Shown here piece after piece: positions 53,166-63,749 of a DNA stretch of 64,000 bases. The first letter of the stretch is position 1. Each line of letters begins with the position of its first letter. This DNA is from Adiantum capillus-veneris (Eukaryota; Streptophyta; Polypodiopsida; Polypodiales; Pteridaceae), in the NCBI GenBank assembly GCA_014529385.2, contig CM043958.1, positions 80,924,025-80,988,024 of the forward strand. Reading direction: 5' to 3'. The notes under the pieces are model-generated. The model was not told the origin of the DNA. It did not search any database and saw nothing but the letters and a program-made list of their open reading frames with translations. Both the position numbers and the translations under genes were made by a program.

Positions 53166-54290
53166 GCGGGTCCTCCATTTTTGGTTCTTTTGGTGGCTCT
53201 GTAAGGCTTGAGTGGGCTCACATGGTTGGCATTGTGAATGAGCTAATGGTTGGGCAACTTTAACTAATAAGCCATCTCATTGATTGGCTTAAGAATTTTA
53301 AAAGAAAGGACCATAGTATCATTTTGCTAGTTTAGCATAATACTCTTGGTGGCTCATAGGATTCTTGCCCGTAGTATGCCTTAGACGAGCCTTGAGAAAC
53401 TTTAGCAAGACCCAATCATGTTTCTTAAAGGCTAAGGATTTTTTGTGCTTATTAACAACAACCCTTTTTGCCTTTGCTTTGAGATGGGTATAACCTCTTT
53501 AATCTTTGGAAAAGATTCCTGTGAGTCTCGGCTATATTCATCAATAGCGAAGATCTTCCCATGTACTTTAAGTAGTAAGGGACTTTTGGATCTTCCCTCT
53601 TTGACCTCGAAAGGTGCTTTCCCCATAGAAGTATATACAATGTCATTTCACGCATACTCTATAAGAGGTAGGTACTTCTCACATTGAGAACAGTGATCTA
53701 CTTCCATGACATAGGTTTTTAGTAAATTCAAGAATCATTAGATTAGTTATTTCACTTTGTTCATCCGTCATCCGTTTGTGGATGATAGACTTAAAGAGAA
53801 ATTTAATCTACTTCCTAGATTCTAAAAGAGACCCTTCTAGAAATTACTAGTCATTCTAGGATCTCTGTCTGACACTATGGATGTTGGCAAGCCATGATAC
53901 TTGAACATTTGAGATCTAAAGAGGGTTGTCATTTGATGTGCCTTAATAGTCTTTTTGACAAGCGTTGAGTGTGTTTTCTTGCTAAGCTTGTCGATTAAAA
54001 CAATCTTATTTGCTTCCCTCGATCAAATTTCAATTTTTGGTATACCTTGCATTTTGAAAAATACTCTTGTATGTTTACTTTTCATGGTAGACCAGCAGAA
54101 ATACATTTCTACTCCTCGAAGAGTAGAATATGGAATCCCTCTTTGCCCCGCATAAGGAGAAGCATGGGATTCATACATGACTTTCTTATTGTATTGGTGA
54201 GTAACACATAGCCTATTTCCGTTTGGAAGATAACCATCCTTCAAGGTGAATGGTTCTTTTTTTCTTCCCTAATGCAAAGGCTGTAATTAC
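53166..54290 (-). pseudogene. E5 integrase
   Basis: Zinc segment (54244-54023): KDGYLPNGNRLCVTHQYNKK and ESHASPYAGQRGI, where the second zinc His has become Gln. Core pieces: HGLPTSIVSDRDPRMTS (second catalytic Asp) at about 53840-53890 and VYHPQTDDG near 53765 (before the catalytic Glu). Short frames 53626-53432 follow. Many stops and frame breaks. Confidence 0.7.
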
Positions 54291-54983
54291 CTACTTAAAG
54301 TCTTGGTCATCAGCATACTCATCTATCATAAAAGATAGATCATCGTGAGTTGCTATAGACACCACATTTACCCTTGGCCGTTGTGAAAGTGCATCGACCA
54401 CTTGATTGTGCTTGCCAGCAATGTGAACAATATGAAATTTAAATTGCAAAAGAAAATTTGCCCACCTCATTTGTTTTTCGAAGAGATTAGTTTGCGTCAT
54501 GAATTTCTTGAGGCTTTGTGATCCATTCGCGGGATGAATAGAGCCCCCAAGAGATAGTGATTCCATGTGTCTAGGACATGTAGAATAGCTAAAAGCTCTT
54601 TTTTTGTATATGCCCAAGACCCATTTATCGGCATTGAGGCTTCGGCTCTCATATGCTATCGCATGCCCTTCTTGAAGAAAGAATGCTCCAAGGCAATCAC
54701 CACAAGCATCACATTGGACTTCAAATGGCTTTGAGAGATCCAGAAGCATAAGGACTGGTTGGGAGGTAAGCTTCTCTTTGAGCTTGTCAAAAGAATTTTG
54801 TTCTTTAGTAGTCCATGAGTACTTAATGTTCTTCCTTGTTAAGTCATGCAATGGTCCTGCTATTTGAGAGAATTTTGCCATGAAGCATCTATGGTATGCA
54901 CACATACCAATAAAGCTTCTTAGCTTATATAGATTCCTTGGATTAGGCCATGCTTTTATTACCTCCAAATTTGATGGATTCAT
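54291..54983 (-). pseudogene. E5 RT thumb and RNase H
   Basis: 230-residue frame: VIKAWPNPRNLYKLRSFIGM, then NSFDKLKEKLTSQPVLMLLD, FEVQCDACGDCLGAFFLQEG (RNase H catalytic Asp), SLNADKWVLGIYKKRAFSYS, FKFHIVHIAGKHNQVVDALS (last RNase H Asp). This is the longest surviving E5 pol frame. Confidence 0.85.
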
Positions 54984-55600
54984 ACATATACCATCTTGAG
55001 AGAATAATGTGACCTAAATATTAAATCTCTTGTATTCACTTTCCTTTTGCTTAATGAAAAGTTTATTCTCTCTCACAACTTGAAAGATTACCTGGAGGTG
55101 TCACTTGTACTCAAGAGAATTTGAGTGGCCTGAAGGTTTTTGTCCATCGTGAGTTCGAATGCGGCTGGAGCATTTGTCAGGCCAAAACTGTGACTTATCA
55201 AATAGATCTTCTAGGTGTGGCATGAGGAATCTTTTTCTTTATAGTGATCCTATTTAGTGCTCTATAGTCGACACACATGTGATATGTGCCATCTTTCCTT
55301 TGCACTAAAAGTACTGGTGAACAGAATGGAGAGGATCTAGGCCTCATCATCCCTTTTTCCACCAGTTCATGCACTTGGCTCATGATCTCCTCTTGTTGAG
55401 CTTGTGAAACTCAATAAGGAGGTTTATTAGGCGGTGAGCTTCCTAGTAGAAGCTTTGTTGTATGGTCATCATCCCCTAATTTTGGAGGTAGCTCACTAGG
55501 GATGTCATCAATGAAAACATCTTGGAATCCATTTAGGAAATTAGACAACTCTAATTCCTCTTGATTCCCTTTATTACTACTTGAAAAAACATTAGAATTA
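54984..55600 (-). pseudogene. E5 RT fingers and palm, YxDD lost
   Basis: Frame 55383-55198 has VHELVEKGMMRPRSSPFCSP and MCVDYRALNRITIKK. It is followed by FGLTNAPAAFELTMDKN-like sequence and then directly by HLQVIFQVVRENKLF. The segment that should carry YxDD, about 30 codons, is missing. Confidence 0.75.
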
Positions 55601-56455
55601 TTTACAGATTCTCACTAACAAAAATCATATACGCAAAAATAGAGCTTTTCATTGACTTATCAAAAGCAAGCGTATTTACCAGGGATATGATATTCCTCAA
55701 CTCATTAGCATCTATAGTACATGCTCTTTTCCTTGTAGGTGAAATAGATTCTCATTTCAGGGAACTTCATGCGGTTGAACCATGGTGCCCCTAAGATAAC
55801 ATACTCATGTTGGAGAGGAAAGGTAAAAAAAAGTATTCTTTGTAGCTTTGGACATGAAGCCTCAACTTCCCAATCAAGGGAGTCACAGAGACTTGTTGTC
55901 CCTTGAAAGTTGTGTCAATAGTTACAGTATCTCTTATCTCAAAAGCTTGAATGTCAACTAGGTGGCCAACTCCATTGATATGAAGTTGTGAGTAGAGCCA
56001 AGGTCAAACAAGATGAAGGTATCATGCTATCTTACTTTTCTCCAAGCATAAGAATGAGCCTTGCAATGAGTATCCTCTTTTGGAGCTTCAACCATGGAAG
56101 CTCTAGGAGCGTCATTGCGTACATTTCTTTTGGGGCAATAGCGATAACCATGTCCTTGCTCCCCGCACTTAAAGCATTTATGGTCTTTATGAAAGGCCTC
56201 TAATTCTTTGGGAGAGAGCTTATTTTTACATTTGTAAGCTCCTTTCTCCTTGGCCTTGTTGTTGTTGTTGTTGGTATTGCCTTGGGAAGAGTTTTAAGCA
56301 TTACTCTTCCCTTTAGCTTCATTTTGATCCTTGTTTTCCATGGACTTGAAATTTCTTTTCACCCCTTGTTGGAAATTGATCCTTGAAGCAACCATAGTGT
56401 GGTGTATGACTTTGGTGATAGTGCTAGGCCGTTGTGAGTTGACATACTCAGCCAT
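55601..56455 (-). pseudogene. E5 protease and zinc knuckle
   Basis: A CCHC knuckle CFKCGEQGHGYRYC lies at about 56130-56180. The protease strand FILFDLGSTHNFIS lies at about 55970-56015, with D-L-G in place of D-[ST]-G. Downstream fragments match the protease C-terminal part. Stops interrupt. Confidence 0.7.
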
Positions 56456-57439
56456 TTATTCAGATAATCCTGCAAAAAACTGATGCTTTTGTTCGGTGAA
56501 GTTTATCCTTTGAAAGACTGTAGCTTTGAGATGTAAATCCCAAAACTTATCCACATATTTGTGAATAGACTCATGTGAGAGAAGCTTCAAACTGCGCCAT
56601 TCGGTAAGTACTTTTTTCTTTGCATTGCTTGCAAAAAGGAATTGCTTCAGGATGGAAACTCGTAGAGTTTTCCATGTCTTTGGGGCCTCGCCATTGTCAC
56701 GAAGGCTAGCCCACCATTGACGACGAGATTTTTGGAAGTGCATAGCTACATGGTGTAGCTTGGAGGACTCCGTGAAGCCCTCGTCTCCGAAGGCCACATT
56801 AAATTGTTGGATGACGACCAATACTTTGTTGGTGGCACCAAAGGTTCCATCATAGGTAAGAAAAGATCTACTCTTTCCTCCCTCTTTGAATTTCTTGAGC
56901 TTTTGGGACCTTCGCCATGCAAGGTAAGTTTTACGATGTCCTCTCTTCTTGTATTCTTTAGGAGAATAACTATTTCTTTTGTCAAAAGAGGAGGAAGGTG
57001 AAGAAGAAGAAGAAGAAGAGGGTGAACTCTTTCTTGCCTTTTTCTTTGTTTGTTTCCTCTCTTCCCTTTCGGAATGACGAGGACAAGGACTATGGGTTGA
57101 CCATTTCCTCTTGGGAGGAGTTGGCGACAGTCTAGACCACCATCTTCGTGGAGCCACATCTTTAGAGGAACTTACTGCTTTACTGCTTTCTCGTTCTTTG
57201 GATTCCTCCTCTCTTTTGGGAGAGAGTTTTCTTTCGGGAGTCTCATCAAGAAACCTCCTAAGCTCTCTCTCTCTCCTCTTGGAAAGGAAGGGAAATCCCA
57301 TAGCACGAAGTTGTTGAGTAACTTCGGCTTGCAAAGTAGGGTTGCTCATAGCTTGATGCAACCTAGTAACAAGATAATTGATAAACCCATATGGGGACAT
57401 CATCATTAGCACCTTCATGTGCAAAATCAAAGTTATCAA
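56456..57439 (-). CDS. E5 Gag
   Basis: 327 residues. An N-terminal part (NPTLQAEVTQQLRAMGFPFL; REREL), then a Ser/Lys/Arg-rich stretch (KKARKSSPSSSSSSSPSSSF), then a capsid domain with FNVAFGDEGFTESSKLHHVA, RRQWWASLRDNGEAPKTWKT and LLSHESIHKYVDKFWDLHLK, the retrotransposon Gag family. Open through the whole capsid, it is the only long intact frame in E5. The zinc knuckle follows in a different frame. Confidence 0.8.
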   Translation of the reverse strand: MITLILHMKVLMMMSPYGFINYLVTRLHQAMSNPTLQAEVTQQLRAMGFPFLSKRRERELRRFLDETPERKLSPKREEESKERESSKAVSSSKDVAPRRWWSRLSPTPPKRKWSTHSPCPRHSEREERKQTKKKARKSSPSSSSSSSPSSSFDKRNSYSPKEYKKRGHRKTYLAWRRSQKLKKFKEGGKSRSFLTYDGTFGATNKVLVVIQQFNVAFGDEGFTESSKLHHVAMHFQKSRRQWWASLRDNGEAPKTWKTLRVSILKQFLFASNAKKKVLTEWRSLKLLSHESIHKYVDKFWDLHLKATVFQRINFTEQKHQFFAGLSE

Positions 57440-57868
57440 TGTTCATTCTACTCTCTTGGTTATTGTGAGCCATGCTAATTATACTTATGTGTTTACTTAG
57501 TGTATCCTTTGGCAATTCAAAACCTTAGTTGCTACTCCTCTTAGCCTTTGAAAATAAGCACTTAAGTATCTACACCCACGGCTCTAATTGGTTAATTATA
57601 GAGAGTAGTGGGATGGGTCTAACATAGCAGAATTCCCGAGGGATAGCTCCTTTCGGACTTCTTATATCTCAATAATGGTAAAGCCATAGGCAAGTCTAGA
57701 AAGACCCCATTATTAAGACCAAAGCTCTTGAGGTGTGCACCATATCCCACATAGTGGGCTCAACAAAATCGATAATAGATCCCAATCTCACTCACCCTAA
57801 TATAATGAAAAAAATCAACCATTAATAGGCTACTTAAGGACCTCTTTTCTTAAGCAAGAAAAGAGAAA
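57440..57868 (-). other. E5 leader
   Basis: About 430 bp between PBS and Gag. No coding sequence and no palindromes of the E3/E4 type. Confidence 0.6.
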
Positions 57869-57887
57869 CCAAATGCTCTGATACTAG
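57869..57887 (-). other. PBS of E5 (initiator-Met tRNA type)
   Basis: The minus strand reads CTAGTATCAGAGCATTTGG immediately after the LTR end CCATTACA. It contains GTATCAGAGC, the core of the plant iMet-tRNA complementary site TGGTATCAGAGC. Confidence 0.85.
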
Positions 57888-58638
57888 TGTAATGGAAATG
57901 GCCTATGAACTTTGAGAATAGCGGAATTAAGAGAATTAGAGTGAGCATTTTTGTGAGATCACTTTGAGAACATAGAGGGTGAACTTAATTGATGGTAGAA
58001 ACATAAACATAGTAGTTAATTAACTTGGCATGCAAAATACTTTTGCAAGAGAGAGAGTATTAGAGAACATGACAGTAGTTGAGGACCAAATTTACTTGGA
58101 ACCGGTCCCCCCTTCAAAAGGCATTTGTATTATAGAATCTCCCATCAAGAGAGACTTGATACAATACAATCTTTGTGTTCCTTGTGACCTTGGTTATGAT
58201 ATGAAGATGGAAAGCTTCATGCATCACGAGCATAACATAAACTTTTCCAAAAATATTAATTATCCCAAGCCTCAGTCCCAAGGCCTTAAACACCTTCGAA
58301 GGTGGAGAGAGCTAGCGGGGGAATGAGGGTAGGGAAGAGGAAGAAGAATCATTCATAGGAGAAAGAAATAGTTTCTCACTTATCATCACTCTTCTTGCTT
58401 AGCATAGCATAATAGCATAGTATTGAAGATGAAGAAGATGGAAAGCTTAAGCATTGAAACATAGCTCTTGGTTGAATTTGCATTCCATAGCCAAGATTGT
58501 TGGTGTAGGCTCTCCACTTCTCAACAAGCTTGGAGAAGGAGATGGAGCTCTTGTCTTTGCACTCCACACAATGAGGGAACGTGTCTATGTGGGAGAGTAT
58601 ATCCCCCTCTCATGCTTGGTCCACACCTTTCTCTTTCT

Positions 58639-58686
<48 letters not shown>

Positions 58687-59478
58687 TGTATTATTGAATT
58701 ATTTCGTTTGGACATGTGTTCCTCTTTTTCTTCTTTGAGAGAAAGAACTTAATTATTTATTTTTATGTATCTAAATTCTCAGTGGACCCCTTTAAAACCT
58801 ATCCAATAGGATTTAAGCACATCATGAGACCCACATGTGGAGGATCATTTGACCATGTGCCTTTTATGCTTATTAAGTCATTTGGTTTGAATTAAATACA
58901 TTAAGTACTTAGTCAATCAAGCATGGAAACGTTTTATGCCTCTTGAGAGTTTATCTTTGAATTGAACACTTCAAGAACCTTACTATTTAAGCATAAAAAT
59001 CAGCTCAAGCTTTGGGCAAGGTTCCCACAACCACTTTAAGCATCTTAGCATCTCATGCTTGGGTAGGGCTCCCACTTGAAGGTTAACCATAGCTTGCCTA
59101 AGGTCAAAGGACTTTTTAACACTAACTTTTGGAGGTCTTTAATGAAGCTAGCCCTAAGGTCTTTTAAGCTCCATCATATGCACATTGCTCCTTGATAGAC
59201 TATCTCCTTGTGGACCCCTATTGAGATGTAACCATCTCTCCTCTTGATCCCTTGCTGAGGTAAATCTAGAAGAACTTATTGCACATTGCCCTTTGGTAGA
59301 CCATCTCCTTTTGGACCCCTATTGCGATGCAACCATTTCTCCTTTTGGTCCCATCTTGAGATAGGTCTAGAAGCACATTCTCTATCCTAACTCTTATCCC
59401 TCTTTTATCTTCCATATTAAATGGTCAACTTAATATGAGAAAATCATTTGGTAAAGTTAGATATTATTTTTTATGACA
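57888..59478 (-). repeat. 5' LTR of E5
   Basis: 1591 bp, direct repeat of 51065-52618. Contains a (CT)n run at 58641-58684 that the other copies lack in this place. Confidence 0.9.
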
Positions 59479-60115
59479 CTTTTTCTATAGGTTTCGAGGG
59501 ATTAACAGAGCATGGGTCAGTATGTTTTATGAATCTTGAGGATATGAAAAGAAGTGCACGACAATATGTATATAAAGTACACAAATACACAAATATGTAT
59601 ATAATGTACACAAATACATGAAGGGAATTGGTTTCGTAGAGGATAGTGAATGCATTTGAGGTTTCTTTGAACAAGTTTCTGATGTAGATACTATACTTGA
59701 GCTTGAGGTTATAATGGACTCTAGTGTGCAAGATGGAATCCATGTTGTGGAAGTATGCTCTATGAAAATGTATGATGTGATTGAGACTTTTGAAGATCAG
59801 AAGGGGTTCAACATCAATGAACAACCGAAAGTGCGACTAGAGACCAAACACAAAACGGTGGCGAAGAAAGTGGGACCGGTAGCCTCACCTTTACAATCAG
59901 ATTGCAGAAAAAATCTAGAGCAAGCTTCTTTGCAACCAAATCTCAGGTATCCAAAAAGAACCGGACACAAGTTCACAATGGCATCCCTAAAAGAGATAAA
60001 GACTGGTTGTGAGGAGTATTTAACAGTAGAAGAGACAAAGTGTTTTAAGGAAATTCTTTCAAGACATGGTAAAGCTTTTGCTTTCTAGCCACATGAGATA
60101 GGGTGTGTTGATCCT
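59479..60115 (+). pseudogene. E6 protease-RT linker
   Basis: Resumes E6 after the E5 insertion. Frame 59714-60088 has YPKRTGHKFTMASLKEIKTG and CEEYLTVEETKCFKEILSRH-GKAFAF, then after a TAG PHEIGCVDPDVAP, the segment that precedes RT in a plant Ty3 pol. RT, RNase H and integrase are absent: the LTR repeat starts within the next few codons. E6 is therefore a deletion derivative. Confidence 0.7.
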
Positions 60116-60327
60116 GATGTGGCACCTTTGCGTGCTTTTCCACTTGATAAGATACCTATTTTGGTTTTATGATGTACATATTCCAAGTGTTTCATGTGGC
60201 ACACTCATCTTAGCTATACTAATGCGGGCAAAATTTGTCAAAAATAGAAGCTAACATGCATCCTCACAAAATTGCATGGAAATTGACTGAAAATAGAATA
60301 TTCCTGAAAAATGATGCATATCTATGA
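60116..60327 (+). repeat. Right LTR part of E6 (direct repeat 2)
   Basis: Matches 47524-47740. Similarity stops soon after ATGCATATCTATG, so this LTR is truncated on its right side. Confidence 0.6.
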
Positions 60328-60439
60328 ATGAATAATGGTATGCTCATAAACAACCATGGAAAACTTCACTTATTAAATCAAAACACGTTACAAAAGGTAT
60401 TGATTTTTTTCTCTAAATGTATCTCTTTCTTAAAAAAAA

Positions 60440-60904
<465 letters not shown>

Positions 60905-61390
60905 TTGGACAATGAGTACCAACCATTGATTAAGCGGAGTAAAGCAAACACACATATACCTCCCGCATCCATAGACACGCTCAGAGCTCAACACATAGAT
61001 ATCTGGACGAGAGGCTCTCTCTATCCTAAGAATCCAATGACTAATGCGTCTCCACCATTTGTCAATCCTACAAGCTTATTGACCTTTGCTGGTGATGGAG
61101 ACAAGGGCCTTCTGGGTTATTGTAAATCTCTTACAAGGGAAGCTGAAACTTATAAGGGCATTCTCCAAGCTCAACAATGTGAGATTGTTCGTCTTTCACA
61201 TTTGCATTCTACAAATCAGGTTACCATTTTTCAACACAAAACAGAGGTACAGGAACTGAAAGGAAAGTACGAAGTTGTCAAATGAAGGAAACCATCTTGG
61301 GTGGTCGTATCCGAAAGAAGAAATTGTGCAATCTTGAAACATTGCAGGTTGCATCCGGAGGTCTCAAGAAAAGAATCCGAGCATTAAGGT
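60905..61390 (+). CDS. Unknown gene, first exon (coiled coil)
   Basis: MDNEYQPLIKRSKANTHIPP opens a 126-residue frame that turns into a helical, coiled-coil-like region (LGYCKSLTREAETYKGILQA; TEVQELKGKYEVVK). It stops at 61285, but an overlapping frame from ATG 61283 (ATGA overlap) continues METILGG-like, KKKLCNLETLQVASGGLKKR, up to a GT donor (AAG|GTGATG at about 61390). Either a frame shift or an unannotated splice joins them. Followed by exon 2 at 61525. Confidence 0.45.
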
Positions 61391-61524
61391 GATGCTTCTT
61401 GGTTGACTAAATAGTCTTAGTTAAGTAAATTTTTTGTTTTTCTAGTTATGCATTGTTTTCATGTGCCTAAATAGTGTTAGTTAGTAAATTTTCTGTTATT
61501 TACTTATGCATTGTCTTCATGTAG
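61391..61524 (+). other. Putative intron
   Basis: Starts GTGATG and ends TCTTCATGTAG before AGATTCAATC. It is AT-rich, and two copies of a GTTAGTTAAGTAAATTTT-like word lie inside. Splicing joins coding frames on both sides. Confidence 0.5.
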
Positions 61525-62191
61525 AGATTCAATCTATCCTGACAAGGAAAACATTGACCCCAAAGCCAATATAGGAAAGAGATTGAAGCCACTTATAAGT
61601 AGAAGCCTTGCAGCAGATATAGTACATGACAAGAAGTTTAAGGTCCTTCAGCGAAATGTAGTGGACCGCTTTATTTCAGAGAACTCAGTGCCTGCAAAAG
61701 AGATGCAAGGCACACTTGATTCACTTGGTGTAAGCAAAAGAGGATATTCGGCTATACATAAATCTGTCTCATCCATCTTTGTTAAGAAGGGAATAAAATC
61801 CAAACTTTTACCATCAGCCTCAAGTGTTTGGAAAGAGAGGCTTCAGCTGAACGACGCACAGGGAGAATATCTTGGACAACCGTTTCATATTAAAGCAACT
61901 TACATTGGTCATGGAGCAAACATGGCATATGATGAGTTCAATAATATTTTTATGGACCTACAGATGTTGCAGAAGAGAATGGTGGAGTTTTACAACATCA
62001 CATTTGAAGAGTCACAAGGGGTATTACATTTTGTGTTGAAACTGGATGAGTGTGAACTTGTTAAAGACACGAAGCTAGAGCGTGTTACTATTACTTTAAT
62101 GAATAGAGCCCTCTCAAAGTGTCCCAATGATGATCCTTTGTATTTTAGTGTTCAATTAGAATCTAACATATGGTGGCTTGGTACTTTTGAG
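61525..62191 (+). CDS. Unknown transposase-like gene, exon 2
   Basis: Reads RDSIYPDKENIDPKANIGKR, then ISRSLAADIVHDKKFKVLQR, GYSAIHKSVSSIFVKKGIKS and VLHFVLKLDECELVKDTKLE-RVTITLMNRAL. A conserved-looking Asp (KLDECELVK) stands where some cut-and-paste transposases (Transib/RAG1-like) have their first catalytic Asp; this is an analogy of pattern only. It ends at a good donor GAG|GTAAGC. Codon use and low stop content contrast with the retroelement debris around it. Confidence 0.5.
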
Positions 62192-62259
62192 GTAAGCAAG
62201 ATTCTCAGCTGAGCTCAAATGTTCACATCTACTTAAGTCTCATTTATTTTGTGTTGCAG
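62192..62259 (+). other. Putative 68-bp intron
   Basis: GTAAGC...TTATTTTGTGTTGCAG with a polypyrimidine-rich end. The next codons after splicing meet a TAA unless one base is skipped, so there is a frame error or an alternative acceptor at AAATAAG. Confidence 0.6.
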
Positions 62260-63134
62260 GTAAAGAAATAAGATTAATGACATTCTATATTGGGCGTTCC
62301 ATCAAACTAATGTTCCGAAGGTGATTGATCGCCAGACTAACCAGGGAGAGGTACTATGTTTAGATGGAAGGGGAGACTTTCAAGTTCAGTGGCATCTTGC
62401 AGGTGACCTCAAAACATTAAAGTGCATGTATAATTGTGGAATGGGTGCAATGGCAAAGTCGCTGTGTTTGTTCTGCATGGAGCCTGCAAAGGTCATGGAC
62501 CCAAAGTGGTGGAGAAAAGCTCCAACACGTCACATTGAGGACCTTGCTTTTTGACTGGTTTTGAAAATACCACTTGTGAATGTACACATCTATACAATAC
62601 AGACCCTTTGTAGAATTGTGGAGAAATTGGTCTACTTATATATAGGGTTTGCTTGGAAAATCAAGAACTCAGCAGAGCGACAAGTGGCCCTGCAGTGCTT
62701 AGAATTGGTACTGTCGGATATGGGGCTTCATGGTGGCAATGTGAAACTCCACCGAGATGAAAAGAGATCAACTGCTGAGAAGGATGTCCCATGCAAACCA
62801 TCCATCGGTGGGGTGAAGGCACGGTGGCTTTTATCTAAACTCCAAGGAATGCGAGATCTGAAGCTAACAAAACATGGAAAAATATATAACACATCTTATG
62901 TTATCAAGGTAGAGTATCACAGCTGGAAAAAGCTACTTATTGCAGTCAAAGATCAAGAACCAACTACTCGTAACGCGAAGGCTGAGGTTTGGCGATCAAT
63001 AGACATGCTATTTTTGATGTGCGACAAAGATGATTGGTCACAAGGTGATATGAACAAGTTTAAGGAGAATCTCAGCCTTCTCAAGATATCATTCAAGATA
63101 GCATGGACAGACACCCAGATTACTCACTACATGG
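62260..63134 (+). pseudogene. Unknown transposase-like gene, exon 3
   Basis: INDILYWAFHQTNVPKVIDR, LCLDGRGDFQVQWHLAGDLK, TLKCMYNCGMGAMAKSLCLF-C, then an in-frame TGA at 62552, and IGGVKARWLLSKLQGMRDLK onward to DTQITHYM. The H-L-A-G-D-L-K-T-L and C-x2-C pair look like a DDE-type transposase with a zinc-binding insert. A second CxC cluster (CECTHLYNTD) appears in the +1 frame near 62590, so the stop may come from a frame shift. It ends at an ATG|GTATTA donor-like site. Confidence 0.45.
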
Positions 63135-63253
63135 TATTATTGTGTATTTGATTCTCTTTTATGTGTAACTATGTGAGTGTAAAACATTCTAAGTAATCTG
63201 TTTTCATATCCAACACATCATTTTCAATCATTTACCATATTTTATACAAAAGT

Positions 63254-63426
63254 ATGGGAACCCGGCAATATGGAATACCCAAGGGATGGAAAAGTCTCAT
63301 TACATGGCCAGAAATGTGTATTTCAGGCACACACGACATGGTGGCTCTCGAATCAAGGCTAACAGTTTGAGAGAACTATTTGAATGGTTCTATCGTAGAA
63401 TCATTCATCGAATGCAGGCAAAATAA
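63254..63426 (+). CDS. Unknown transposase-like gene, last exon
   Basis: YGNPAIWNTQGMEKSHYMAR, then NVYFRHTRHGGSRIKANSLR, LFEWFYRRIIHRMQAK, stop. The Glu in QGMEKSH is in a context like the C-terminal catalytic Glu of several DDE families (E-x-x-[HN]-K). Preceded by a possible weak acceptor (TTATACAAAAG). No terminal inverted repeats were found, so the family is undecided. Confidence 0.45.
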
Positions 63427-63749
63427 GTCTTGGCCTCTTCAGCAACAGCACAAGCCATCAGACATTTACAAATAAAATAAAATAAAAGGTCAATGGCATA
63501 CAACAACTCCGGTGCTCGTGAAGGTCAATGAAGGTGGAGAGAGACAATGGTGTATGTAAACCACAAGTGGAGAAAGATACTCTGAGTGGATGACATTGAA
63601 CAAAATTTCTATATTTCTGTAATACATGATCTTATACATTTGCTACTTGAAGTGTATCAAAATTTTGAAGGTTCAATTTTGTTTTTTGGCACATCACCCT
63701 TGTAGAGAATCATGAGATGTTTGCCATACTCTAAAAGTTCATCCGGGTT
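63427..63749. other. No gene recognised
   Basis: Contains an AATAAAATAAAATAAAA run (63470-63486) that could serve as the polyadenylation region of the preceding gene, and two copies of AAGGTCAATG about 37 bp apart. No ORF. Confidence 0.5.

Larger units (their letters stand above)
51065..59478 (-). mobile_element. E5: chromovirus with paired LTRs, inserted in E6
   Basis: 8414 bp. LTRs at 51065-52618 and 57888-59478, identical ends TGTAATGG...TATGACA. Target flanks are CTGTT (51060-51064) and CTTTT (59479-59483), a duplication with one change. Minus-strand order: LTR, iMet-type PBS, Gag, protease, RT, RNase H, integrase, chromodomain, PPT, LTR. Host sequence on both sides is E6. All coding regions are broken. 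Confidence 0.9.
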
